DNA of 64,000 nt from Canna indica (Eukaryota > Streptophyta > Magnoliopsida > Zingiberales > Cannaceae): the NCBI GenBank assembly GCA_034359265.1, contig CP136891.1:41532001-41596000 (forward strand). Direction: 5' to 3'. The notes beneath the pieces are model-generated. The model was given only the letters and a program-made list of their open reading frames with translations. It was not told where the DNA came from and did no database searches. Made by a program: the position numbers and the translations under genes. Shown piece by piece: positions 11,268 through 23,600 of the stretch. Positions within the stretch are counted from its first letter, which is position 1; each line of letters starts with the position of its first letter.

Positions 11268-12426
11268 GATTTAACACCATGTGCAACTAGGTCGAAGAAT
11301 CTCCTGTGATTCAGGAGTTGGAAGGATATGTAAGAAAGGAATCCAAAGTAACAACGAGGCGAACTGAGAACCACTAACAAGGGTTCTAAGCCAGCACGAT
11401 ATTTCCTGAAAACCATGGAAACATGCTTGTTGTAAGCCTGATAGAACAGACCCACACTTTGAACTCTTCTCTTGCCCAAATCCTTAAGCCTAATGGTACA
11501 AACCCATGGCAAACGACGAACCCTTCGCCAAGCAAGTAAGAATAACCTCCAGCGGAATGGTAATCTTCAACACTTCCCAGTCTATGATTCCCAAAACACA
11601 CAACAAGCAAGGGGTTATTTATAGGCCCGAAACACGAACCGCTACTGTAACCGATGGATCCACGAGGCTTCTTTCCTGTCAAATTGTAACTGACGCTTGA
11701 TGCTTTGGAAACTTATTACAGAATCTTTGGTTATGATTACTTTTTATGCCGAAGATATATCTACTGCATAGGTGGCGTACATTCGGAAGAGTTTGTACAG
11801 GCATCACATCCAGCCAGGATACCAAGGCAATACATAAAAAACTATGTACTCATCCCGCGGCTAACCGAAGCAATGAAAATTGACCTCACTTAGAGCTCGG
11901 CACGTAGTCCTATAGACTCTGACCGAGCTCGCGGGCTGTGGACTAGACTAGGACTATTGGGCCCGGTTGGATTAGACCCAACAACACCATACAACACACT
12001 CCAAAGGGAACCAGGTGGCCTCGCCTAGGGGTCTCGTCTGGTTATACTCCTAGAGTTGACTCGAGTCAAATCATACAACTCTACCCGGGGGCTCCACCCG
12101 GCCAAACAAGGACATTCACGTCCTCCCTTATCACGAGGGATACACCATTATAAACCTGCTATCTTCGGGATCAGCCTCGACCCATTCTGGGCAACATCCC
12201 TACAAGATTGTCGGACAGCGTCATCACCTCCACCTGCAATAAATACAGACATGACACATCTCAGGTAACTGTAATCCCAATTTCCATTACCTTCACCTTG
12301 GAGTCTCACTAACTTGAGCGTCGGAGTATCTTTTGTAGGTCCCCCCTCCCTCCCTCCGTCGGTGTCGAACCAGATAATGAGAGACACCGAACCACACTAG
12401 AAGACCCCAACTCTCAGGCAGGAACA
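11267..12426 (+). repeat. Nested LTR, opposite orientation to the host element
   Basis: Read on the plus strand the segment starts TGATTTAACACC and ends CTCTCAGGCAGGAACA. Its last 540 bp align with the 3' LTR at 5996-6500 in inverted orientation, including AATAAATACAG (12238-12248), TTGAGCGTCGGAGTATCTTT (12314-12333), GTAGGT and a C-rich stretch. Gag sequence resumes on both sides, so this is best read as a solo LTR inserted into gag. The outer 11267-11890 part has no match in the other copy. It contains a minus-strand TATA-like TATAAATAA (11615-11623), so it may be a separate insertion. No clean target-site duplication was found. Confidence 0.6.
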
Positions 12427-13231
12427 TCATATATCCTACTGCTCGCTCTCGAAATTCAGCCATGGTCTTCAGCTTGGCGATGACTATTTGATATGCAAAT
12501 TACCCTAGTTTCAGGCCATGTTTGACGGAATATAGTTCAACATGAGGGTCGAGGTTGAGTATTTACATGTCTACGACATTAAACCTCGTCAAATACTCTC
12601 TCGACAATTCATTTTGGCCTTGTATGATGTAGTTCAAGGTATCCTCGGACTTGCTTAGATCCTGGATGCGGAGAACTGATTAATGAAGGCCTGGGAGAGT
12701 TCTTGGAAATTGTGGATAGAACCTGTAGGAAGAGTGGAAAACCATAAGAGGGCGGCCTTTTCCAGAAGGTATGAAAAGCTCGGTAGAGAAAAGGATCGAT
12801 AACACCTTTGAGGAACATCATGAATATAAACATCGTTACATAGGTGATTTGATCACCCATGCCATTATAGGAGCGGAGAGTGGTCAACAGTTTGAAATTG
12901 TTAAGCCACCATGATGTTCTCAACAAATGGTCTTGAGTCGATAGGAGGTTGATGGGTGACCTCTGTGGCTTTAGTTATCTCTCTCTCTGATGCTGTGTAT
13001 GAGAGACCTCATCCTCTCCATAGTAACTATTGCCTTCATGCTCTGACCGACGTTGGTCGTGCACTCGTGCTTAGTCTGGTGTTGCTCTTTATATTGCATC
13101 AATGCATCAACTTGGGCCGCCAGCCTCTGGTTTTGCTTGATGAGATCGCTGACCATACATCGTAACTCTTCCATGGCTGGGGTTGGTGGCAACTGGAACA
13201 TCGCTCCTGGCCTGTTGGCGTCGTGCGACAA
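12427..13231 (-). pseudogene. Gag N-terminal and capsid remnant, Ty3/Gypsy type
   Basis: Gag forms the particle in which the element is reverse transcribed. The N-terminal frame (13231-12971, 86 codons) has a short leader, then a helical stretch with MEELRCMVSDLIKQNQRLAA, typical of the coiled N-terminus. A second frame (12926-12609) contains SYNGMGDQITYVTMF. In the neighbouring frame LLWFSTL and SIHNFQEL appear at about 12700-12750. These are the conserved aromatic and hydrophobic landmarks of the Retrotrans_gag family. At least one frameshift and several stops separate them. The capsid end reads KLKTMAEFRERAVGYM just before the nested LTR. Non-functional. Confidence 0.72.
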
Positions 13232-13326
13232 CGGGGGGACATTGTTGGTAGGTTGCTGTCAATTACTAGCGGCGGCATTAGTCTAACTATGGGTATCAAC
13301 TACGGTGGGGCATATAAAATTTACTC

Positions 13327-13345
13327 GACCCCATAATGGGCGCCA
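13327..13345 (-). other. Primer-binding site of the LTR element
   Basis: On the minus strand TGGCGCCCATTATGGGGTC begins two bases after the LTR end (...GAGAATA). TGGCGCC followed by a GGGG-containing tract is the usual tRNA-complementary site of many plant Ty3/Gypsy elements. The LTR terminus here reads TA instead of CA, a decay mutation. Confidence 0.75.
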
Positions 13346-13347
13346 AA

Positions 13348-13545
13348 TATTCTCGCCTAAGATCAGATACGCTGCAAGTCTTCTTGGCTCATGTGCGACT
13401 CTAGGGTGATCTACAAAAATACTCCAATGCTGAAGTGATGAGGTATTCGATATGTGTTTGTCTAAAAATTAGATTAGAAGAAGATATTTATAGGTGCAGG
13501 ATTTGATTTATAAGGTAGGTCTTCGGTAAAAGGTATTCGAGGATC
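13348..13545 (-). repeat. Truncated 5' LTR
   Basis: Adjoins the PBS. Its first ~100 bp (TCTCGCCTAAG ... GTGATCTACAAAAATACTCC) match the U5 ends of the LTRs at 5996 and 15771. Beyond ~13545 the sequence becomes AT-rich without LTR similarity, so most of U3 seems missing. The outer limit is approximate. Confidence 0.55.
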
Positions 13546-14706
13546 TAATTTATATCTTTTTGCACAAAAAAATTAATCAACACGATATGAATATAGTATT
13601 ATTTGGTGAATATGAGTCTCTACTTAATTGTTTTTGATGACCTATTTACCAAGATGTAGAGTAGGATAAGAAATGAAAAAAAAATGGATATAATTTTTTT
13701 TATCTGGTATATACTAAATATTTTTATCTTTTTCTAATTTATGCATCAAATAAGTAAGGAGATTAAAATGTCATTTATTCTATTCTCCTTTCTGTTGTGA
13801 ATAAGACATGAAGGAAGAAATGCATGATACTTCTCTTGATGCATGTTTCATACTCAAATTAATTTCTTATTAACTCTGTAAACGAGCATGAAAAACATTG
13901 ATAATATGTCAACATCATATATAGAAATAAAATAATTTTCTTCCTTTAGTCACTTGTCTATTTACGTACCAAATAAAATAACAAAAATATAGAAATATAT
14001 TCGAAATTAAAAAAATGGTCCTATAAATTAATGGCGGCTAACATGAGAGCAGAAGATTCCAAATCAATATCATGCGCTTCAATGCAAACCTGGTGGTTTC
14101 TCAGAGCCATCAATAAATACCATAAAAAACACTAATACATTGTGAATCAGAAAACAGAAAATTGTTCTATTAATAAAAAAACAATGCTTAAAATATGACA
14201 CTTTTTTATTCAAAGATGTTGTCAAATAAATCTTAACGAAGTTTGCTGAGAGGAGAAGAAAACCCAACAAGTCAAAAGACAAATCCAACTATAATTGATA
14301 ATACAAATAAATGATCCATTGACTAAGTAAATAGAAGTCAATTTCGACATGCTTTCATGAACATTAGTTTAATCAAATATGTAACTTACTTTTGGTCTTG
14401 AGTCAAACCCGAATTTGCCCGGCGTTGGAAGTGGACTTCAAAGAATGAAGGAAATGAGCGGTAGCGGAGTTTCTCGTCCGTGGACAAGATTGGAAAGCGT
14501 TCAATATTTTCACTAATTAATTAATTAAAGATTATTTGTAAGTTAAATTCGGCCAACGTGCAGCTCGTGATTCAATTGCAAGCGCAAGAATTGTGCATCC
14601 ATTGACCAAGCTTGTTATTTTATATTACAATGAGAAATTTGCTTTTAAAATTTACATTTAATTGTTAGTTGGAAAGTTGAATAATTCAACGCTAGTTATT
14701 GCTAAC
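13546..14706. other. AT-rich intergenic DNA, nothing recognised
   Basis: About 1.2 kb of AT-rich sequence. One short minus-strand frame (14079-14288) is hydrophobic and has no motif I recognise. No repeat terminus or RNA gene is seen. Confidence 0.55.
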
Positions 14707-14714
14707 TAATTAGA
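14707..14714. repeat. 8-bp target-site duplication, left
   Basis: TAATTAGA occurs here and at 15250-15257, exactly flanking the element 14715-15249. An 8-bp duplication is diagnostic of hAT-superfamily transposition. Confidence 0.85.
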
Positions 14715-15249
14715 TATGGGTGAGCGGATTCGGATATCCTGTAATTTTCATGATATTCGAATCCTATCCTATATAGAATCGATTTTTATATTTTGGACTC
14801 GGACCCTACCCTGTTGGAACCTAGAATCGGACCCATTCCGATTCCAGGTACCCTATTAGATCACCTATTTAATTTTATTAGTGTGAATATAAAATAATGA
14901 ATTAATGAGTGAAAGAGTTTGTTAATATTTACTATAATTTTTATTAGTATTTTATGGCAAAATAGTAATATATGTAGTGTATATTGAGAAATTACAAATA
15001 TGATCCCAATTAAATATATATATTATCTAATATATCATATTCGAGTTAAATAATTAAATATATATAACTTGGTACCGGTTCCGGTTCCGAGTCCTGACGT
15101 GTTGGACCCGGAACCGGAACCGGTTTTAACCGGTTCCTTGATTTGTTACCCGGACCCTACTCGGATTTAATTCGGGTCTACCCGGAATATACCCAATCGA
15201 ATCAGTTCCAATCGGTTCCGGATCTATCCGGTACCCGTGCACACCCCTA
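14715..15249. mobile_element. hAT-type MITE (535 bp)
   Basis: The termini are TATGGGTGAGCGG on the left and, complemented, TAGGGGTGTGCACGG on the right. These short TIRs have the TAGGGGTG tip frequent in plant hAT elements. Subterminal GGAACCGG and CCGGTTCC words repeat in both orientations (for example 15070-15140), as expected for transposase-binding clusters. The interior is AT-rich with no ORF, so movement depended on an autonomous relative. The perfect 8-bp TSD supports the call. Confidence 0.85.
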
Positions 15250-15257
15250 TAATTAGA
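15250..15257. repeat. 8-bp target-site duplication, right
   Basis: Second TAATTAGA copy flanking the hAT-type MITE. Confidence 0.85.
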
Positions 15258-15282
15258 TGCAGAACAACTTTCGTCCATCACC

Positions 15283-15701
15283 AAAATCCTCCATGAGTAC
15301 CGTGATTGTGATTACACCAAAATCAATAGGGAACATTCCCTCTCGTCTTCCATCCATGGAAGCAAGCTCGCCAAACAAGAGACGGGACAATCTTTGCAAA
15401 TTCAAACTGGTCATGGTATGGAAATAGAAAATATGACATGAAAAGAACATGGGACGCTTTGAGAATAGAAGGAGATCGCAAGTTGAGCTGGCAATTGAAG
15501 GATCCATCCTCTTCAAACTCTCGCAACAAGCATGGAATTGAGATTCCTATAAGAATATTTATTTGAATTGCGAGAGAATGTGTTTTCTAATTCTTATTCC
15601 TTTTGGGGTTTACTATTTCGCCCATTGATTATCTCATCTTTATATTTTTCATCTCTTGATAAATACAAGTTTTTTATTTTTAAAAAATCCTCCATGAGTA
15701 C
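15283..15701 (+). mobile_element. Small retroposon with 18-bp flanking direct repeat
   Basis: AAAATCCTCCATGAGTAC occurs at 15283-15300 and 15684-15701, bounding a 383-bp body that ends in a short A-rich tract (TTTTTAAAA). This is the layout of an L1-mobilised insertion on the plus strand. I see no RNA polymerase III box A or B, so it is not an obvious SINE. The body has interrupted short frames, such as VELAIEGSILFKLSQQAWN, followed by an AT-rich tail. It could be a fragment of a retroposed host transcript (processed pseudogene) or a short LINE 3' end. The source gene is not recognised. Confidence 0.6.
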
Positions 15702-15770
15702 AAGTAGGAGTGTGCAAAAACTTGATCAGTATGTTAAACTAATTTATTTTGATTAAGTTGTATTAGAATT

Positions 15771-16250
15771 TGTTCTCGTATGAAGTCGGGAGTGCTACAA
15801 GCCTCCGTGTCTCCTGATCCAGCACGGCTCCGGTGGTGATCTGCAAAGACACTCTAACACTCAAGTGAGAGGGAATTCTAGATGTATGGAATTGGAACAA
15901 AGTGTATACCTATAGTGCATCGTGTTTATTTTATGAGGCGGGTCTGGGACGAGGATGTCTCCGATAATTTCATGAGGATATGTCCTAAATAGATCGATTA
16001 TTATCCCTGCGATTGTGAATTTATTACTGCTAAATCCCTGATTGTAAATGTATGATGTTGATATTATTGTTTGGCCGGGTGGAGCCCCCGGGCAAAGTTT
16101 AGTAGTTGGTTCGATCGGAGTCATATTCATGAGTTGAGGCGCTTCAGGTTCGATCGACTGAACCAAAGAGCTAGTCCAGTCCACAAACCCCAAGTTTGGT
16201 CAGCATCCAAAGACAGCGTGCCAAGCTCTAATAGTGCACTGACCTCCTTT
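15771..16250 (-). repeat. LTR end of another copy of the same Gypsy family
   Basis: Read on the minus strand the segment ends ...CGAGAACA at 15771. It shares the U5 phrase TTGAGTGTTAGAGTGTCTTT and the U3 phrase GCCCGGGGGCTCCACCCGGC with the LTRs at 5996 and 11890-12426. No primer-binding site adjoins the AACA end, so it is a 3' LTR or solo LTR. Any internal region would lie at higher coordinates, where the sequence meets the C-run at 16558. The high-coordinate limit is approximate. Confidence 0.65.
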
Positions 16251-16657
<407 letters not shown>

Positions 16658-17629
16658 TGCAAAGAATTGGAAGATTTTTCGATTAAAATCTTGAAGGAAG
16701 CCGGCTGATTGAACTTCGGGGTATCCGATCGACACGCCGAGCAATCTGGGTCCCGAGCGACTCTGGAACATTCACTGTGATGGGAGAAGTTGTTAATCAA
16801 GTTATTTTTGACAGACTAATGCAAATAATTGAAAGATTTTTCGATTAAAATCTTGAAGGAAGCCGGTTGATTGAACTTCGGGGTATCATCTCGAAACGCC
16901 GAGCAATCTGAGTCCCGAGCGACTCCAGAACATTCACTGTGATGGGAGAAGTTGTTAATCGAGTTATTTTTGACAGACTAATGCAAAGAATAACAAGATT
17001 TTTCAAACTGAATCTTGAACGAAGCCGACTGATTGAACTTCGGGGTATCGGCTCGAAACGTCCAGCAATCTGAGTCCCGGGCGACTCCAGAACATTCACT
17101 GTGATGGGAGAAGTTGTTAGTCGAGTTATTTTTGACAGACTAATGCAAAGAATTGGAAGATTTTTCGATTAAAATCTTGAAGGAAGCCGGCTGATTGAAC
17201 TTCGGGGTATCCGCTCGACACGCCGAGCAATCTGGGTCCCGAGCGACTCTGGAACATTCACTGTGATGGGAGAAGTTGTTAATCAAGTTATTTTTGACAG
17301 ACTAATGCAAATAATTGAAAGATTTTTCGATTAAAATCTTGAAGGAATCCGGCTGATTGAACTTCGGGGTATCATCTCGAAACGCCGAGCAATCTGAGTC
17401 CCGAGCGACTCCAGAACATTCACTGTGATGGGAGAAGTTGTTAATCGAGTTATTTTTGACAGACTAATGCAAAGAATAACAAGATTTTTCAAACAGAATC
17501 TTGGACGAAGCCGACTGATTGAACTTCGGGGTATCGGCTCCAAACGTCCAGCAATCTGAGTCTCAGGCGACTCCAGAACATTCACTGTGATGGGAGAAGT
17601 TGTTAATCGAGTTATTTTTGACAGACTAA
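16658..17629 (+). repeat. Two trimeric modules (A-B-C, 486 bp each)
   Basis: Monomers starting at 16658, 16820 and 16982 are types A (GAATTGG, CCGATCGACACG, ending AATCAAGTT), B (TAATTGAAAG, CATCTCGAAACG) and C (GAATAACAAG, CGTCCAGC). The order repeats from 17144 with a C variant carrying TTGGACG and GGCTCCAAAC. The same 486-bp step recurs elsewhere, for example near 25267/25753, 33991/34477, 35449/35935, 44197/44683, 49057/49543 and 56023/56509. Confidence 0.85.
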
Positions 17630-20600
17630 TGCAAAGAATTGGAAGATTTTTCGATTAAAATCTTGAAGGAAGCCGGCTGATTGAACTTCGGGGTATCCGC
17701 TCGACACGCCGAGCAATCTGAGTCCCGAGCGACTCCGGAACATTCACTGTGATGGGAGAAGTTGTTAATCGTGTTATTTTTGACAGACTAATGCAAAGAA
17801 TAACAAGATTTTTCAAACAGAATCTTGAACGAAGTCGACTGATTGAACTTCGGGGTATCGGCTCGAAACGCCGAGCAATATGAGTCCCCGGCGACTCCTG
17901 AACATTCACTGTGATGGGAGAAGTTGTTAATCGAGTTATTTTTGACAGACTAATGCAAAGAATAACAAGATTTTTCAAACAGAATCTTGAACGAAGCCGA
18001 CTGATTGAACTTCGGGGTATCGGCTCGAAACGTCCAGCAACCTGAGTCCCGGGCGACTCCAGAACATTCACTGTGATGGGAGAAGTTGTTAATCGAGTTA
18101 TTTTTGACAGACTAATGCAAAGAATAACAAGATTTTTCAAATAGAATCTTGAACGAAGCCGATTGATTGAACTTCGGGGTATCGGATCGAAACGCCGAGC
18201 AATTTGAGTCCCGAGCGACTCCAGAACATTCACTGTGATGGGAGAAGTTGTTAATTGAGTTATTTTTGACAGACTAATGCAATGAATTGGAAGATTTTTC
18301 GATTAAAATCTTGAAGGAAGCCGGCTGATTGAACTTCGGGGTATCCGCTCGACACGCCGAGCAATCTGAGTCCCGAGCCACTCCGGAATATTCACTGTGA
18401 TGGGAGAAGTTGTTAATCGTGTTATTTTTGACAGACTAATGCAAAGAATAACAAGATTTTTCAAACAGAATCTTGAACGAAGCCGACTGATTGAACTTCG
18501 GGGTATCGGCTCGAAACGCCGAGCAATCTGAGTCCCGGGCGACTCCAGAACATTCACTGTGATGGGAGAAGTTGTTAATCGAGTTATTTTTGACAGACTA
18601 ATGCAAAGAATAACAAGATTTTTCAAACAGAATCTTGAACGAAGCCGACTGATTGAACTTCGGGGTATTGGCTCGAAACGTCCAGCAATCTGAGTTCCGG
18701 GCGACTCCAGAACATTCACTGTGATGGGAGAAGTTGTTAATCGAGTTATTTTTGACAGACTAATGCAAAGAATAACAAGATTTTTCAAATAGAATCTTGA
18801 ACGAAGCCGACTGATTGAACTTCGGGGTATCAGATCGAAAGGCCGAGCAATCTGAGTCCCGAGCGACTCCAGAACATTCACTGTGATGGGAGAAGTTGTT
18901 AATCGAGTTATTTTTGACAGACTAATGCAAAGAATTGGAAGATTTTTCGATTAAAATCTTGAAGGAAGCCGGCTGATTGAACTTCGGGGTATCCGCTCGA
19001 CACGCCGAGCAATCTGGGTCCCGAGCGACTCTGGAACATTCACTGTGATGGGAGAAGTTGTTAATCAAGTTATTTTTGACAGACTAATGCAAATAATTGA
19101 AAGATTTTTCGATTAAAATCTTGAAGGAAGCCGGTTGATTGAACTTCGGGGTATCATCTCGAAACGCCGAGCAATCTGAGTCCCGAGCGACTCCAGAACA
19201 TTCACTGTGATGGGAGAAGTTGTTAATCGAGTTATTTTTGACAGACTAATGCAAAGAATAACAAGATTTCTCAAACTGAATCTTGAACGAAGCCGACTGA
19301 TTGAACTTCGGGGTATCGGCTCGAAACGTCCAGCAATCTGAGTCCCGGGCGACTCCAGAACATTCACTGTGATGGGAGAAGTTGTTAGTCGAGTTATTTT
19401 TGACAGACTAATGCAAAGAATTGGAAGATTTTTCGATTAAAATCTTGAAGGAAGCCGGCTGATTGAACTTCGGGGTATCCGCTCGACACGCCGAGCAATC
19501 TGGGTCCCGAGCGACTCTCGAACATTCACTGTGATGGGAGAAGTTGTTAATCAAGTTATTTTTGACAGACTAATGCAAATAATTGAAAGATTTTTCGATT
19601 AAAATCTTGAAGGAATCCGGCTGATTGAACTTCGGGGTATCATCTCGAAACGCCGAGCAATCTGAGTCCCGAGCGACTCCAGAACATTCACTGTGATGGG
19701 AGAAGTTGTTAATCGAGTTATTTTTGACAGACTAATGCAAAGAATAACAAGATTTTTCAAACAGAATCTTGGACGAAGCCGACTGATTGAACTCGGGGTA
19801 TCGGCTCCAAACGTCCAGCAATCTGAGTCTCAGGCGACTCCAGAACATTCACTGTGATGGGAGAAGTTGTTAATCGAGTTATTTTTGATAGACTAATGCA
19901 AAGAATTGGAAGATTTTTCGATTAAAATCTTGAAGGAAGCCGGCTGATTGAACTTCGGGGTATCCGCTCGACACGCCGAGCAATCTGAGTCCCGAGCGAC
20001 TCCGGAACATTCACTGTGATGGGAGAAGTTGTTAATCGTGTTATTTTTGACAGACTAATGCAAAGAATAACAAGATTTTTCAAACAGAATCTTGAACGAA
20101 GCCGACTGATTTAACTTCGGGGTATCGGCTCGAAACGCCGAGCAATCTGAGTCCCGAGCGACTCCAGAACATTCACTGTGATGGGAGAAGTTGTTAATCG
20201 AGTTATTTTTGACAGACTAATTCAAAGAATAACAAGATTTTTCAAATAGAATCTTGAACGAAGCCGACTGATTAAACTTCGGGGTATCGGCTCGAAATGT
20301 CCAGCAATCTGAGTCCCGGGCGACTCCAGAACATTCACTGTGATGGGAGAAGTTGTTAATCGAGTTATTTTTGACAGACTAATGCAAGGAATAACAAGAT
20401 TTTTCAAACAGAATCTTGAACGAAGCCGACTGATTGAACTTCGGGGTATTGGCTCGAAACGTCCAGCAATCTGAGTTCCGGGCGACTCCAGAACATTCAC
20501 TGTGATGGGAGAAGTTGTTAATCGAGTTATTTTTGACAGACTAATGCAAAGAATAACAAGATTTTTCAAATAGAATCTTGAACGAAGCCGACTGATTGAA

Positions 20601-23600
20601 CTTCGGGGTATCAGATCGAAACGCCGAGCAATCTGAGTCCCGAGCGACTCCAGAACATTCACTGTGATGGGAGAAGTTGTTAATCGAGTTATTTTTGACA
20701 GACTAATGCAAAGAATTGGAAGATTTTTCGATTAAAATCTTGAAGGAAGCCGGCTGATTGAACTTCGGGGTATCCGCTCGACACGCCGAGCAATCTGGGT
20801 CCCGAGCGACTCTGGAACATTCACTGTGATGGGAGAAGTTGTTAATCAAGTTATTTTTGACAGACTAATGCAAATAATTGAAAGATTTTTCGATTAAAAT
20901 CTTGAAGGAAGCCGGCTGATTGAACTTCGGGGTATCGGCTCGAAACGCCGAGCAATCTGAGTCCCGAGCGACTCCAGAACATTCACTGTGATGGGAGAAG
21001 TTGTTAATCGAGTTATTTTTGACAGACTAATGCAAAGAATAATAAGATTTTTCAAACAGAATCTTGGACGAAGCCGACTGATTGAACTTCGGGGTATCGG
21101 CTCCAAACGTCCAGCAATCTGAGTCTCAGGCGACTCCAGAACATTCACTGTGATGGGAGAAGTTGTTAATCGAGTTATTTTTGACAGACTAATGCAAAGA
21201 ATTGGAAGATTTTTCGATTAAAATCTTGAAGGAAGCCGGCTGATTGAACTTCGGGGTATCCGCTCGACACGCCGAGCAATCTGAGTCCCGAGCGACTCCG
21301 GAACATTCACTGTGATGGGAGAAGTTGTTAATCGAGTTATTTTTGACAGACTAATGCAAAGAATAACAAGATTTTTCAAACAGAATCTTGAACGAAGTCG
21401 ACTGATTGAACTTCGGGGTATCGGCTCGAAACGCCGAGCAATATGAGTCCCCGGCGACTCCTGAACATTCACTGTGATGGGAGAAGTTGTTAATCGAGTT
21501 ATTTTTGACAGACTAATGCAAAGAATAACAAGATTTTTCAAACAGAATCTTGAGAGAAGCCGACTGATTGAACTTCGGGGTATCGGCTCGAAACGTCCAG
21601 CAATCTGAGTCCCGGGCGACTCCAGAACATTCACTGTGATGGGAGAAGTTGTTAATCGAGTTATTTTTGACAGACTAATGCAAAGAATAACAAGATTTTT
21701 CAAATAGAATCTTGAACGAAGCCGATTGATTGAACTTCGGGGTATCGGATCGAAACGCCGAGCAATATGAGTCCCGAGCGACTCCAGAACATTCACTGTG
21801 ATGGGAGAAGTTGTTAATCGAGTTATTTTTGACAGACTAATGCAATGAATTGGAAGATTTTTCGATTAAAATCTTGAAGGAAGCCGGCTGATTGAACTTC
21901 GGGGTATCCGCTCGACACGCCGAGCAATCTGAGTCCCGAGCCACTCTTGAACATTCACTGTGATGGAAGAAGTTGTTAATCGTGTTATTTTTGACAGACT
22001 AATGCAAAGAATAACAAGATTTTTCAAACAGAATCTTGAACGAAGCCGACTGATTTAACTTCGGGGTATCGGCTCGAAACGCCGAGCAATCTGAGTCCCG
22101 GGCGACTCCAGAACATTCACTGTGATGGGAGAAGTTGTTAATCGAGTTATTTTTGACAGACTAATGCAAAGAATAACAAGATTTTTCAAACAGAATCTTG
22201 AACGAAGCCGACTGATTGAACTTCGGGGTATTGGCTCGAAACGTCCAGCAATCTGAGTTCCGGGCGACTCCAGAACATTCACTGTGATGGGAGAAGTTGT
22301 TAATCGAGTTATTTTTGACAGACTAATGCAAAGAATAACAAGATTTTTCAAATAGAATCTTGAACGAAGCCGACTGATTGAACTTCGGGGTATCAGATCG
22401 AAACGCCGAGCAATCTGAGTCCCGAGCGACTCCAGAACATTCACTGTGATGGGAGAAGTTGTTAATCGAGTTATTTTTGACAGACTAATGCAAAGAATTG
22501 GAAGATTTTTCGATTAAAATCTTGAAGGAAGCCGGCTGATTGAACTTCGGGGTATCCGCTCGACACGCCGAGCAATCTGGGTCCCGAGCGACTCTGGAAC
22601 ATTCACTGTGATGGGAGAAGTTGTTAATCAAGTTATTTTTGACAGACTAATGCAAATAATTGAAAGATTTTTCGATTAAAATCTTGAAGGAAGCCGGTTG
22701 ATTGAACATCGGGGTATCATCTCGAAACGCCGAGCAATCTGAGTCCCGAGCGACTCCAGAACATTCACTGTGATGGGAGAAGTTGTTAATCGAGTTATTT
22801 TTGACAGACTAATGCAAAGAATAACAAGATTTTTCAAACAGAATCTTGAACGAAGCCGACTGATTGAACTTCGGGGTATCGGCTCGAAACGTCCAGCAAT
22901 CTGAGTCCCGGGCGACTCCAGAACATTCACTGTGATGGGAGAAGTTGTTAGTCGAGTTATTTTTGATAGACTAATGCAAAGAATTGGAAGATTTTTCGAT
23001 TAAAATCTTGAAGGAAGCCGGCTGATTGAACTTCGGGGTATCCGCTCGACACGCCGAGCAATCTGGGTCCCGAGCGACTCTGGAACATTCACTGTGATGG
23101 GAGAAGTTGTTAATCAAGTTATTTTTGACAGACTAATGCAAATAATTGAAAGATTTTTCGATTAAAATCTTGAAGGAAGCCGGCTGATTGAACTTCGGGG
23201 TATCATCTCGAAACGCCGAGCAATCTGAGTCCCGAGCGACTCCAGAACATTCACTGTGATGGGAGAAGTTGTTAATCGAGTTATTTTTGACAGACTAATG
23301 CAAAGAATAACAAGATTTTTCAAACAGAATCTTGGACGAAGCCGACTATTGAACTTCGGGGTATCGGCTCCAAACGTCCAGCAATCTGAGTCTCAGGCGA
23401 CTCCAGAACATTCACTGTGATGGGAGAAGTTGTTAATCGAGTTATTTTTGACAGACTAATGCAAAGAATTGGAAGATTTTTCGATTAAAATCTTGAAGGA
23501 AGCCGGCTGATTGAACTTCGGGGTATCCGCTCGACACGCCGAGCAATCTGAGTCCCGAGCGACTCCGGAACATTCACTGTGATGGGAGAAGTTGTTAATC

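Larger units (their letters stand above)
5996..13545 (-). mobile_element. Degraded Ty3/Gypsy-like LTR retrotransposon (gag-protease only)
   Basis: The element reads on the minus strand. In transcription order it has: a truncated 5' LTR (13348-~13545), a primer-binding site (13327-13345), gag remnants (13231-12427 and 11267-10953), a protease domain (10810-10067), an internal tandem repeat (~10045-8820), a plus-strand antisense ORF (7622-8660), a 27-bp minisatellite (6630-7020) and a 3' LTR ending at 5996. No reverse transcriptase, RNase H or integrase is visible, so it looks like a non-autonomous derivative. A second LTR is nested in gag. The GGCGCC-type PBS and the gag and protease type indicate Ty3/Gypsy. 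Antisense ORFs and tandem repeats in this position are known from large Gypsy elements such as the Tat group. Confidence 0.75.

Noticed and set aside
15253..15529. Two overlapping minus-strand frames over the retroposon
   Set aside because: They overlap each other, cross the direct repeat or its edge, and show no recognisable domain. The insertion reads on the plus strand.
17200..17225. CENP-B box-like match in type A monomers (CTTCGGGGTATCCGCTC)
   Set aside because: Only 7 of the 9 essential positions fit, other subtypes fit less well, and plants are not known to have a CENP-B of this kind.
17655..18233. Minus-strand frames of 75-200 codons repeated through the satellite (NVLESPGTQIA-type)
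   Set aside because: They arise because the 162-bp monomer is a multiple of three and one frame lacks stops in some subtypes. The ones I checked begin with GTG rather than ATG and end at the GATTAAAATC of A/B monomers. No signal suggests translation.
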